Positions 42,676 to 53,174 of a stretch of 64,000 bases of DNA are shown here, in pieces. The notes beneath the pieces are model-generated. The model was not told the DNA's origin. It did not search any database and was given only the letters and a program-made list of their open reading frames with translations. Every line of letters begins with the position of its first letter. The first letter of the stretch is position 1. The stretch comes from Galeopsis tetrahit (lineage: Eukaryota > Streptophyta > Magnoliopsida > Lamiales > Lamiaceae). Where the stretch lies: the NCBI GenBank assembly GCA_963675135.1, contig OY776124.1:5935001-5999000 (forward strand), in the 5' to 3' direction. Made by a program: the position numbers and the translations under genes.

Positions 42676-44917
42676 TGATTCGGGTTATGCACATGTGAAG
42701 CTCATTTTGATGTTGATTTCATTGATTTATGGGTGGAATATGATGGTTTTGGTCAAAACAAGAGAAATCTGGTGTTTTGTCGATTTTGTAGGAAAAACGA
42801 TAAAATTTTGGAGCAAAACAACTACCACACTTCACTGGACCAAAGATAAAAGCACACCATTGGATCCGGCTCGAAAAATGAAGTGGAATATAAAAAAGAA
42901 TCAAGTCGATTGGAGGTCAAAAGAAAAAGTTATGCATGAAACAAGTTCGAAGTGCAACTCGGCCGAGTGCTCAGAATCGGCCGAGCAAAATGGAGGACCA
43001 GAAACTGAGGTGGCCAGCAACCCGGCCGAGCTAGAGAGGAAGGCATGGAACACACCTCGACCGAGTGCTCAGAATCGACCGAGCTAGAGCGAAGGACTGA
43101 GACTGCAACACCCAGCAGCTCGGGCGAGCAAGAGGAGAAATTCAACACGGTCGGATGCTCAGAATCGGCCGAGCTCGAGCCTTGACCTGAAACATTGAAG
43201 AGCCGCAACTCGGCCGAGCTAGAAAGAAAGCTTTTGAATTCAACTTTATTCACTCATCCCAACTCGGCTGAGTTACCCCTGTTCTCGACGGTTTTTGTGC
43301 ATTTTCACCATTTTCAAGGGACCTAAGTTCAATTCTCAATCCCAAGCCCTACTCCAACACTATAAATACCTTCATTATTGAATTCAAACATACCTTACCC
43401 CTTTCACAAGAACTCTTACACATACAAACACAAACTTGGAGGTAATCATCATTCATTTCTTCAATTCTTCACCAAATCAAGCAAGGAAGGCACCAAGAGC
43501 TTTAGAATTCAATTACCCATCATCCATTAGACTAATCTTCCTCTTCCTCTTTCTTTTTATTTAGTTATTTCATTAGTTTGTGTTAATTATATTATGTTGA
43601 TTGTTGGCTAGAACACTTTTGGTTTTAGGGCCTTGTAAATACTTTTGATGAAGTTTATGAATTTGTGTTTTGCTCAATTGGTGTTTGTATGGCTTAATTC
43701 TATTTAAATGCTTGATTTTCACTTCCAAACATGTCATTAGTGTACAATAGTGATATGTTGATCTTAGTTAATTGAAATTGGATTGAGAAATCTCTTTTGA
43801 TTAATTGATTGCAAGCATTTGACCTAATTTTATTGTGAAATCGAGAGATAATCAATGATTAGGAGGATGCGTGATGATCTTAGAGGTTTAATTGAGTTTT
43901 ATGATGCAATTTAGATAGAGATACTAGGTTGTGTTATATTTCTCTTGGGTTAATTGGATTGAAAAGACTTTTAACTCATTATTTTGTGATCAATCTTATA
44001 GAAAAAGCACAATATCACTTGAGTAGATTGTTAATCATAGATGGATTCATTAGTGTTGCATGTGCCTTGGAACCTATTTTCTCTTACTTGAGTTTCATCC
44101 GTATTTTCTTTCGTTTTCGTGAAATTGCATGGGGGCAGTTTCTCATAAGACCATTTCACACATAGAAAAAATATAGAAAGACAAGTTTTATTTTTAATTC
44201 AAATAAGGTCAAAATGGGTGATAAATATACTAAACTGCCCTTCTAATTAATAAATTCGAAAATAATTCTTTAATTAAGTAAGTAGTCACCCATTTTTAAA
44301 ACTAATTCTATAAATCAAACATTTAATTCCGCGAATTAATGACGTTTCCATATTTAAAATAATAATTAAGACATTTAAGATGAGAGGAGAATCCTATTAA
44401 TTTTGGAATTCTGAAATTGCATTTTGAATTCGAAATTAAAATTCAAATATCATTATTATTTATAAGTCAACTAATTAAATTATTTCTTCATCCAAATATA
44501 ATCTTAAACAAAAAATTTAAAATTTATTGTTTAACTGAATATATATTATTTTTATATTTAATAAATTTTGATCTCCAATTTAAATATGCATAGTAAAAAA
44601 ATGTGTATGCAATTAAAAATACATATTTATAATATATATGCAAAATATTTATTGCATATACATTAAAAATTGTTGCATATTTTCAATGATATGCAAAAAT
44701 ATTCATATTGTTAATAATATTTTCAATGATATGCAAAACATTTATTGCATATACATTAAAATTGTTGCATACTCTTAGTGGAATGCAAAAATATGTGGCA
44801 TATAACTTAAAATACTTCATAATATGCAATCGAATAATATATATGTAATAAGATGTTCTAAAATATTAATTTTATTTTTAAAAAATTAGAATATGCATTA
44901 TACATACAAATATATAC

Positions 44918-45084
44918 TTAAAATTGACTATATTAGGCTCTTTCTCGACTGTGAGCTCCTCAAACATGTCCTGATCACCTCCAGGCATTTCTGCGTTGAA
45001 TTGCCTCCTGGCTTCGTTTATGTCTTCGGGCCACATCGAAGACAGGACCACGTCCATCTCCTTCGATTGGTGATTCGTCTCCAT
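44918..45084 (-). pseudogene. captured exon-like fragment 1 in D
   Basis: The minus strand reads METNHQSKEMDVVLSSMWPE and continues through GGDQDMFEELTVEKEP to a GT donor at 44917. This looks like a real coding exon of an unknown plant protein. The match of an open frame with a plausible donor supports capture, but I cannot name the parent gene and the surrounding DNA is AT-rich intron-like sequence. Confidence 0.45.
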
Positions 45085-46227
45085 TTCACATCCATTTTTT
45101 TCCCCAACACGTCCTTCTCCCCTTGAAAATAAAACAAAAACCAAAGAAACATACACTAACACACAATCACTACAAAATGATGTAAAACATAGCCTGTAAA
45201 TGGAGGTTCACCACAAAACATATTCGTAGAAGCTAAGTAACCGACATGTCTTCCTTCCTCAACCAAAAAAGAAGAACAACTCTTATCATGATAAAACAGA
45301 TTATCACATTAATAGATTGAGTTAAAGTATTAGGAAGGACAATCCTATAGATTCTTCAAAGATGCCAATAATTCATCTACGAAGTGCCAAACTAAAGCAC
45401 TATCCTTTCTCTCAATCCCAAAATTGTAATGCTTAGCATTTACCACATTTATGCAAATACCGAAGTAAACATTACCAGATAATAGATATAATAGAAACCT
45501 ACATCAATTTTTTGATCAAGAAGATAACAAAATGGAGAAAGGAGAGTACACTCTCCAGGAGACAGATAAATTTTGTAAGGTGGCTTGAATGGCCGTGTCT
45601 CATACAGGCAATATATGCAATAGATTTAATCATGCAGAAATCATGCAATAGGTTTATTCCTGCAGTGTGAGTAGGTTTTGCAAACTCTTTGTCTATAATT
45701 AGATTTAGTTGTTCCAAATTAAAAGACAGCATAATATATTTTAAAGTGTGTTTTTCAATGGAGAGAAGACAACAAATATTCTTAGGGACATTCTACAAAC
45801 AACTGAGTTGAACTACAAAGGTTAATTGTATGCTCAAGCATACTTCATAAACTATCCAATTTCATTCCCTAAACACAACAAGAAATCACAATAAAAAGAA
45901 AAAACTCAACAAGAAATAATATAGCAGCTAATCTACAAACAAAAGCACACACACCCACTGAAGAAGTTCAGCATATGCATCACTCTTTCTTTTTTATTTT
46001 TGACAAATAGATAATCAATACATTCAATTATCTCCATTTTTACTGATCCACTTTAAGAAAGAAAAAACACCATTTTGTAATACTTCAATACAATACATTG
46101 TGCAACACCAAATGGCAACACAATGAACAAAGTAGGACTATTGTATAAAATGTAATTAAAAAAAATAAGCTTCAAAGACACAATAAAGAGGAAGTAAATA
46201 TCTAACTTAACATTAATTTTAAATCAC

Positions 46228-46316
46228 CTTGATGTAGATGCCTGCATTTTTTAATGTCTCAAGAGCCGACCAAGATGTAGCGAAGATGTTCACGGAGGCC
46301 CACACAACCCACGGCC
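46228..46316 (-). pseudogene. captured exon-like fragment 2 in D
   Basis: This 89-nt minus-strand stretch is bounded by GCAG and GTGATT and encodes PWVVWASVNIFATSWSALET followed by LKNAGIYIK, with no stop. The amphipathic, W-rich peptide looks like genuine coding sequence. Parent gene unknown. Confidence 0.5.
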
Positions 46317-46459
46317 CTGCAATATTTATAGAGGAAATTCAGTAAGATATTGATATATATATAAACAATAGCCAAAGATAACTGTTATGGAGAAATCCAA
46401 CCACTAATGCATATGAAATCGAATCGATAAACTAAACTAAGAAATGAACAAACTATATA

Positions 46460-47155
46460 ATGCCTGAGGGAAGTCATGGCCGGCCCGAGAACGGTGGTGT
46501 AGTGCGAGCGGTGGAGTATATGTGTTCTACGGCTATAATGGATCTCAACAACTCAAATTCCAGAATGAATTAATAAACTCAAAATTAAAAACTCGACAAC
46601 TCAAATTCCAGAATGAATTAATAAACTAAGGATCTCACATCTTCAAGAAAAACACTGAGGCATCTAGAGTTGTGCCCGAGGGTAGGAGACATTGAATAGC
46701 CCCCGAGATAACAGATCGCGGCCAAGCGCTGCCTTCCGCTCCGACAGGTAGGGGCTCGTTGTCCAGCCACCACAAAGACGCGTCTTTGTCTTGGTACAGA
46801 CCGGCTTCGCCATTGGTGGCGACTGGGAGAGGTCGTCGGAGTGGGCGTCGGCCTGATGGAAGTCATGGCTGGGTGCGCCGGCCCGAGAATGGTGGTGTTG
46901 TGCGAGCGGTGTTAATGGAAGAATTTCCCAAAAGGTGATGATCAACCTCATTTATACACAAAAAATGACGGATCTGGAGCGGCTGAGGTCGCTGCCCAAA
47001 GAGGAGGAGGAAGAGACGCATGAACAGGGGCGAAATTTGCAGCAATTGAGACAGAGGTATCGAGCCGATCGCGGAGGCAGGTTGTGCAGATACCGTCGTT
47101 GCGGCGCCGCTGCTGCGGTGGGGAGGGGAAGAGTTGTTGCGCTTCTTAGATAATA
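46460..47155 (-). other. GC-richer gene-like part of D
   Basis: Several overlapping frames of 60-95 codons run on both strands with much higher GC than the flanks, like a captured first exon and 5' UTR. A 40-bp piece (GGCCCGAGAA[C/T]GGTGGTGT) occurs at about 46483 and 46880, and a 36-bp piece is tandemly repeated at 46548-46627. No frame can be preferred. Confidence 0.4.
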
Positions 47156-47616
47156 GATTTAGGGTTTTTATTAATTATCATGTAACGCGTGGAAAATGGT
47201 ATTTCAATTTCGAAATTAATTATATTAATGAATTAATATTATTTTCTAAGACCAAGGGGCATAATTGGGTATTAACACATCAATTTGACCTTAATTGAAT
47301 TGTTTTAATTTGTTTCCTTTATTTGAAAATGAGTCTATAGGATTGTCCTTCCTAATAATTAAACTCAATTGCATGAACTTTGATCGAATTTCCTTGTTAG
47401 TACTCTTTATTGTTTATTGGTGACATTTAGTAGACAGTCTTAGGGTAATCAACACCTCAAACTTTTGATAATCGTCTATTTAAAACTTAATCGACAAACT
47501 ATACTTTTACACTACCCCTTCCTGTGGGATCGACCTTGTATGCTTACTTCACTATGATATACACCGTATACTTGCGGTTGTGTATTTTAGAGTTGTAGAA
47601 TACATGAATCAACGCA

Positions 47617-47925
47617 GCAACAGGTTTCTTTCTTTTTTTTTCTTTTTTTTTTTAAATTTCGACACACCAAGGTCGATTAAATATATTTTCGTCGACAACA
47701 ATTTATCGACGAGAGTGTATTTGGTCGACCTACAATGGTCGAATTCTTTTTAAAAAAAAATTTCGACAAATCATTGTCGACCATATACATTTTCGTCGAC
47801 AAATCGTTATCGACGGGAGTGTATATGGTCGACACTGGTTGATCGAAATTTATAAAAAAAAAATTGTGATTTTTTAAAGTATTTTTTGAAATTTCTGATT
47901 TTTTTTGTTTGGTGGTCACCAGAAA
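47617..47925. other. low-complexity DNA with GTCGAC words
   Basis: T-rich runs alternate with GTCGAC and TCGACGAGAGTGTAT repeats (for example 47692-47722 and 47796-47826), a diverged tandem array of about 100 bp. I see no gene. Confidence 0.5.
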
Positions 47926-48881
47926 CAATGATTTTAAAACCGGACCGGCCGGTTCGACCGGTTCAACCATGAACCGGTCACGGTACAGGTCCGGGAGAGG
48001 CCCAAAAACCGTTTCTCTGGTTTACCCGATCAGAAACCGGTTGAACCGGTCAAAACCGGGAAAACCGGTCTGATCGGTTCAACTCTTTTTTCTTTTTTTT
48101 TAAATTTTTTTTATATTTTGAAATTAGGTGTCGACCCCTTGGGACAAAAAAATTTAAGCTTGTGTGTTACTATAACACTACTACTTTTATAATATTTGTT
48201 CCACACACTTCTTCCACTTATTCGATGTGGGACAAAAAAAATTAAGCTTTGTGTTACTATAACACTACTACTTTTATAATATTTGTTCCACACACTTCTT
48301 CCACTTTTTCGATGTGAGACATAATAAAATTCATATGTTTGTTTGTTACTAAAACTATTGCATTTATAATGATTTATTCTCATATTTATTTTATTCCTTA
48401 TACGATGTGGGATAAAAAGATCTTATGTTTATTTGCTTCCTCCTATATTTCTTTTACTTTTTATTCGATGTGGGACATAAATCTCATATATTTGTTTTTT
48501 TACTAACATGGTTGTTCTTATATTGTTTTCCTCTCATATTTTTCTACTCTTTATTCGATGTGGGACATGTTTGTTTGTCATTATTTTTTCTAGCATTGTG
48601 TATAACTTCTTTCATTTGGATTGAGAATTAATAATGAATTCCAATATTTCAAAGAATAAAAAACTATTATTTCAACAATATTTTAAACAAAATATATAAT
48701 TATAAATGTCTAAAAAAAAAATGTTCATGCTAGGAATATTTTAATTTAATATAATTTTTATAAATGTATTTTTTAATGTAACAAAAATATAAAAAAAAAT
48801 ACATATAAAATCATTTTACCGGTTGGACTGTGAACCGGTGCCTAATCTGGTTTGATCTCCGGTCCGGTTATAAAAACATTG
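47926..48881. mobile_element. hAT-like element with CCGG-rich ends
   Basis: The left end CAATGATTTTAAAACCGG and the complement of the right end, CAATGTTTTTATAACCGG, form a TIR of about 23 bp with two mismatches, continuing into ACCGG repeats. Flanking 8-bp sequences ACCAGAAA (47918-47925) and ACTGGAAA (48882-48889) look like a decayed 8-bp target duplication, as for hAT elements. The interior has no transposase but holds a repeat array with snRNA-promoter-like motifs. Confidence 0.65.
48150..48570 (-). repeat. tandem array with USE-like and TATA-like motifs
   Basis: Five degenerate units of about 70-90 bp each carry, on the minus strand, RTCCCACATCG, the upstream sequence element of plant snRNA genes: 48223-48233, 48310-48320 (one mismatch), 48403-48413, 48466-48476 and 48556-48566. 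In four units a TATA-like sequence follows after 31, 31, 34 and 33 nt (48184-48191, 48271-48278, 48361-48368, 48515-48522). The two leftmost units are nearly identical. Confidence 0.8.
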
Positions 48882-48914
48882 ACTGGAAATGATGGAGGCG
48901 GCGACGGAAGTGGT

Positions 48915-49034
48915 TTTTTTTTTTTTTTTTATGGAAGTTAAATACCCATCCCTTTTTTCCCATCCCCATGACTCGAACCCAGGACCTAAGGCCTAGGTAG
49001 TGGTGCTCTAACCACTTGAGCTATCCCACTTTGT
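48915..49034 (-). mobile_element. tRNA-derived SINE
   Basis: A perfect 16-bp direct repeat, CGGCGACGGAAGTGGT, flanks it at 48899-48914 and 49035-49050. On the minus strand it starts with a tRNA-like head having Pol III box A (TAGCTCAAGTGG, 49012-49023) and box B (GGTTCGAGTC, 48970-48979), and ends in an A tail (the T run at 48915-48930 on the plus strand). About 120 bp; it would need LINE enzymes to move. Confidence 0.93.
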
Positions 49035-49050
49035 CGGCGACGGAAGTGGT

Positions 49051-49439
49051 GGTTTAGAAAAAAGATTAAATGAACTATAATAGGGGGTGCAGGGGTGCAT
49101 CTAGTATAATACATTTTATTGAAGGGTATTTTTGATTTTTTACATTATTATTATATTGATAAATTGAAATGGTGAACGCGACTCTCCAAAATGGAGGGGT
49201 AAATAGTCAAACCCCTCCTAACGCCACCCCATCCCTCCATCGGCGGCCGACCCTCCTAGTCCCACCCCATCCCTCCATCGACGGTCGACCCTCCTAGTCC
49301 CACCCCATCCCTCCATGTAGCGTCTATGTGTGCATGTTTTTCTCCTCTCCTCAAGACACAATTTATGGCCCATCAAAATAGGCCCAACTTGATACTTCAT
49401 CACCACAGCCACAAAGGGGGCGGTTATACACACACACCA
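49051..49439. other. repeat-derived spacer with a 38-bp tandem repeat
   Basis: The segment 49080-49225 is the inverted relative of 18038-18120. From about 49226 to 49318 a 38-bp unit beginning CCACCCCATCCCTCCATCG is repeated about 2.5 times. A 93-codon minus-strand frame across it is made of the repeat. No gene is seen. Confidence 0.6.
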
Positions 49440-50170
49440 ACCTATTGAGTACACCCACCTGACAAATTTTTTATCATGCAGGACACGTAAAATGTCCAAT
49501 ATACCCTTTTTGTAAAAAATTTAGAAAAATACGAAGATGAGTACACCCACCCATTTCATTTTATGAGGATCATCCCCACCCTCACCAATTCACCATAATC
49601 TTCAAAAAAAAATCTTAAACGTACAATATTAGAAAAAAAGAAATGTTCGCAATTTTTTATCGGACAAATTAACATTGTTCGAAAAAAATAGTTGTTTGGA
49701 ATTTTTTTCCGAACAAATCACAATTGTTCCATAAAAAATAAGTGTTCGAAAATTTTGTTCAAACAAAATCAAATTGTTTGAAAATTTATCCTCAAGAAAC
49801 ACATATGGTTCGAAAATAATTCATGAACAATATACAATTGTTCGAAAAAAAATCAATGAACACACAAATTCCAGTTTTTGACCCGTAAAAATCCTAACAA
49901 ACTTGAATCTGTAAATTATACATTCCAATCTGTAAAATTTCTAAAAATCCTAACACAAAACACAAAAACATTCTAAAAAATTTGTTTTTAATCCGTATAA
50001 ACCTAGAACCTAGAACCTAAAACCAAAAACAAAAAACTTACTGGAATTGGAATCGGGGAGGCGTGAGCGGCGGCCGCGCAAGGGATGTGGAGGGGTTGCG
50101 GCCGTGAACGGGAAGGGAGGGGTTGCGGCCGCGAAGGGGAAGGGGCGGCCGAGAAGGGGGCGGCGCTGTG
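49440..50170. mobile_element. decayed inverted relative of the Mutator-like element at 16553
   Basis: Compared with the reverse complement of 16553-17788, this stretch shares GAGTACACCCACC, GTAAAATGTCC/TATACCC, GATGAGTACACCCACCCATT, then a GTTCG-rich AT array (49640-49870) and a GC-rich block (50050-50170). The outer TIR is lost on the left, and the right end is cut by the TRIM at 50175. Confidence 0.7.
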
Positions 50171-50174
50171 GTTG

Positions 50175-50460
50175 TGTTAGGAATTAATATACAAGAATTA
50201 ATTCTCACCCTCTCTACAAGTTCGGACTTTTAGATGAGACGGAATTCTTTCATGGTATCAGAGCAAACCGGGCAAACGACCTGGGTTCAATTCCTGTTGA
50301 AAGCACTCCACCCATTTAAATTGTCCACTCGATGGGCCTCCTCCCCAAAAAAGGGTAAGAGGTGTTAATCCGGCCCACGAGTGAGGGGGAGTGTTAGGAA
50401 TTAATATACAAGAATTAATTCTCACCCTCTCTACAAGTTCGGACTTTTAGATGAGACGGA
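50175..50460 (+). mobile_element. very small LTR retrotransposon (TRIM)
   Basis: Two direct repeats beginning TGTTAGGAATTAATATACAA lie at 50175-50243 and 50392-50460. The left one ends in CA at 50252 and is followed at once by TGGTATCAGAGC (50253-50264), the initiator-tRNA primer site. A purine tract GAGTGAGGGGGAG precedes the right LTR. There is no coding capacity in the 139-bp interior. The right LTR loses similarity 9 bp early, where copia fragment F begins. Confidence 0.8.
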
Positions 50461-51714
50461 GTTGAATCAGCAGGAGGTGGTGTTGTGTGCTGTTGAGGCA
50501 ATACAACAGGGGAAATGAGTGACCCATCCAAAAAATTCGAAATGTCCAGATCAGAAAGTGCCGAAGAGGACGAGGGCGTAGCTTGACTGAACGGAAAACA
50601 CATCTCATCAAACTGAGCATAGCGAGTCGTGAAAACCCGGGAGGAAACCGGATCAAGACAACGAAAACCTTTATGCATGGAGCTGTACCCAATAAAGATA
50701 CACGGCCTACTGCGAGGCGCTAATTTATGTTCAGCATAATCTCGGAGAAACGGAAACACACGGCAACCAAATGGCTTGAAGTTAGCATAAGTCGGATTAG
50801 AGTCAAACAAGAGCTCAAAAGGTGATTTGTTTGACAACACTACAGATGGAAGGCGATTAATAACATATACTGCTGTGGCAAATGCGTCGAACCATAAGGA
50901 AGTCGGGGCATGAGCATGAAATAACATTAACAGACCTGCCTCAGAAATATGTTTATGCTTACGCTCTGCACGCCCATTTTGCTGCGGTGTGTAAGGACAA
51001 GATAAACGATGAAGAATGCCATGCACAGAAAAAAATTCACGAACCCGAGAATTAACAAATTCCGTCCCCCCATCACTTTGAAAGACTTTGACTGATCTAG
51101 AAAATTGATTGCACACAAAGGCATGAAATTTCATCAAGACACCACAAAATTCTGATTTAACACGAAGTGGATAAATCTATGAGAAACGTGAGTGATCATC
51201 CACAAAAACAACATAATACTTATAACCATCAGAAGTGGCAATAGGTGCTGGACCCCACAAATCACAGTGGATTAAATCCAAAACTGCATCAGCTCGTTTA
51301 TTATTTAAAGCAAAATATAGCCTCTTACTCTTGGCCAACTGGCAAGAGGAACACAAAGAAGGATTTGGTAATAAAGAGGTAACAGAAAGGTGTCCTAATT
51401 TTTGCAGTAAAGTAATAATTGAAAATGGGACATGCCCACAAATCAAAACTAGCCTTCAAGTCTTTATTTCGTAAAGCTGCAACTAATGCTGGAATACCTC
51501 GATCAAGCAAGTATAACCCTTTATCACATCGACCCTGAGCCAGAACTTTCTTTGTGACCCGATTCTGAACCGCAAAGAAACGATCAGAAAACACAACATC
51601 AACAGGGTAATCTGCAATTAATTTACTGATAGACAATAGGTTTTTCGTAATATGTGGAACAACTAAAACATCCAATAAATCGACATCACCAGATAATTTA
51701 GAGGTACCAACATG
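50461..51714 (-). pseudogene. copia integrase fragment F
   Basis: On the minus strand this encodes part of a Ty1/copia polyprotein: the region before integrase, the integrase zinc-binding part (CSSCQLAKSKR), the core (IHCDLWGPAP; QSDGGTEFVN; QQNGRAERKH) and the following conserved block (FKPFGCRVFPF; FIGYSSMHKGFRCLDP). A frameshift lies near 51430 and a TAG replaces a sense codon near 51179. The upstream part is cut by insertion of element E at 51715, and the downstream part ends at the TRIM. It is not functional. Confidence 0.9.
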
Positions 51715-52991
51715 TGTAGGTCCCAAGTTGAGTTTAATAACGAGTAAGCTAGTGAAAATGTCTAGAGGGGGGTGAATAGACTTTTCAAAAATCTTTTGAT
51801 ATATCAAAGTACAATATGCGGAATAATGAAATTAATCAATGAGCCCAATTTTAGTTTATACTCAACTTATTTCGAGAACTCTGTTTTAATGTTTACTCAA
51901 CTAATCTTGTTCAGTTATGGAGATAAACAGTTAATCAATCAAACAACAAACAAATCAAACACGAGATTTATAGTGGTTCGACAACTTGTCTACATCCACT
52001 CTCACAAACCCAGTTGTGATATTCTTATTAACTCGTCCAATGGAGTAATGTGTTCTTGTAGCTTTAAGTCCCAAGAAATAAGACTTAGATCTTCTCGAAA
52101 ACACTACCAAGTGTCTCTTCGATCTAACTAGCTATTTTACAAGTAACTAGCAACTTGAAACAAAACCAACAAAATAAAACTTCTCTGTCTTCAGTAGTAG
52201 CCTTCTTGTTCTTCACTTGTCTTCTGGCTTCTTTCTGAACTTCAACTCTGAGAGTAATTCCTTCTTTGAATCTTCAACAAGACTTCAATATGCAGTAGTA
52301 TCAGTAGTCTTCAATCGATCAATACCTTGCGGTATTTATAGACTTTAATCTCAAGAACTTTCAGTTGCGTAACAACCTTTTCTTGAAAACTAACTTGTAA
52401 CTTCCAAACTTATCAATTTACGCGTTTAAGCAGTTAATTAGTTATTCCTTAACTAACTCTTCAATCCTTATCTTCAACACGCGTTTTTGTAACTAACTTC
52501 AATCTTCTTGTTGACCTGTCTTGTTGTCTTGCGCACTTGTCTTGTCCTTCAGTAGTAGACTTCATCTTCTACTTGTCTTGTGCAGTAGACTTCTTCTGTA
52601 GATTTCATCATAGAACTAATCTAGTCCTAGCATCTAATCCTAACAAGACTATTACATTACATTAAGCTTTATAAAATAGCTTAGTCATCTTAGAAACTAT
52701 ACATCAAATATAAATCGTAAAACATGAGCTTCTATACATCTTTTAATATAGCTCAGTATAAATCCTAACACTTATAAGTATCAACATATTATAAGTACTT
52801 GTCTTTTCTTTTATACTTGTAAAACTCAGTACTTGTCTCGTGAACTCTACTGATCTGTACAAGATGACTTCTCTTAACTAGACTAGATCAGTCAACACTT
52901 AGAAAATATTCAAACTACTTTTGGCTTATCAAAACTTCATCTTTATCTTTTATCATCAATTAGAAATTGTTTCAGGATTCATATCCCAACA
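51715..52991 (-). repeat. 3' LTR of E
   Basis: This 1277-bp LTR begins TGTTGGGATATGAATCC on the minus strand and ends CCTACA at 51715. A 119-codon plus-strand frame (51772-52131) is repeated at 63545-63904 in the other LTR and is not a gene. Confidence 0.92.
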
Positions 52992-53009
52992 ATTTCCCCC
53001 TTTTTGATG
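52992..53009 (-). other. polypurine tract of E
   Basis: On the minus strand ATCAAAAAGGGGGAAAT precedes the LTR start TGTTGGG, as expected for plus-strand priming. Confidence 0.8.
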
Positions 53010-53174
53010 AAGCCAAAACTACTTGAATCTTTTCTCAATAATAGACTAGTTAAGTAGTTATCTTGTCTTAACACCAAATAGTACTTTATCTTTTCATTCA
53101 TTCAAGATAAGAACAGTAGATATTACACATACTAATATCAAAATCAAAAACTAAGTATCAGAGCAAACAAAACA

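Larger units (their letters stand above)
44132..47366. mobile_element. Mutator-like element D carrying gene-like exons
   Basis: Alignment to the 5' LTR of A shows an insertion flanked by a perfect 9-bp duplication, AATTGCATG (44123-44131 and 47367-47375), the Mutator hallmark. The ends form a long, degenerate inverted repeat: ATTCAAATAAGGTCAAAATG near 44197 matches the complement of 47280-47320. An internal copy of the right end (TTAGGAAGGACAATCCTATAG near 45332) suggests a nested or rearranged origin. There is no transposase. Exon-like pieces on the minus strand indicate a Pack-MULE. Confidence 0.8.
18558..47611 (+). mobile_element. Athila-type Ty3/gypsy retrotransposon A, opened by nested insertions
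   Basis: A runs on the plus strand from a 5' LTR start (TAATTCGGG; other LTRs here have TGATTCGGG) to a 3' LTR end GAATCA at 47611. A near-perfect 5-bp target duplication flanks it (GCGCA at 18553-18557, ACGCA at 47612-47616). Order: 5' LTR, primer site matching tRNA-Asp, gag, protease, reverse transcriptase, RNase H, integrase, non-coding 3' region, polypurine tract, 3' LTR. Without the insertions it would be about 11 kb. Four elements lie within it: copia derivative C, a MITE, sister Athila B, and Mutator-like D. Its coding region is a pseudogene. Confidence 0.92.
42676..47611 (+). repeat. 3' LTR of A, split by element D
   Basis: The LTR parts are 42676-44131 and 47376-47611, with D and its 9-bp duplication between. 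A TATA box (TATAAATACC) is at 43361. A short CTCGGCCGAG array lies at 42957-43270, with fewer units than in the 5' LTR. The LTR ends GAATCA followed by the target duplication ACGCA. Confidence 0.9.

Noticed and set aside
47926..48881. snRNA gene downstream of the USE/TATA modules
   Set aside because: No U1, U2, U4, U5 or U6-like body or Sm site with flanking stems could be seen within 100 nt of the TATA boxes.
48960..49034. tRNA gene on the minus strand
   Set aside because: Box A and box B are present, but the sequence does not fold as a tRNA, ends in an A tail and has 16-bp target duplications, so it is a SINE.
51772..52131. 119-codon plus-strand ORF repeated at 63545-63904
   Set aside because: It is antisense within the two LTRs of E and is conserved only because the LTRs are.
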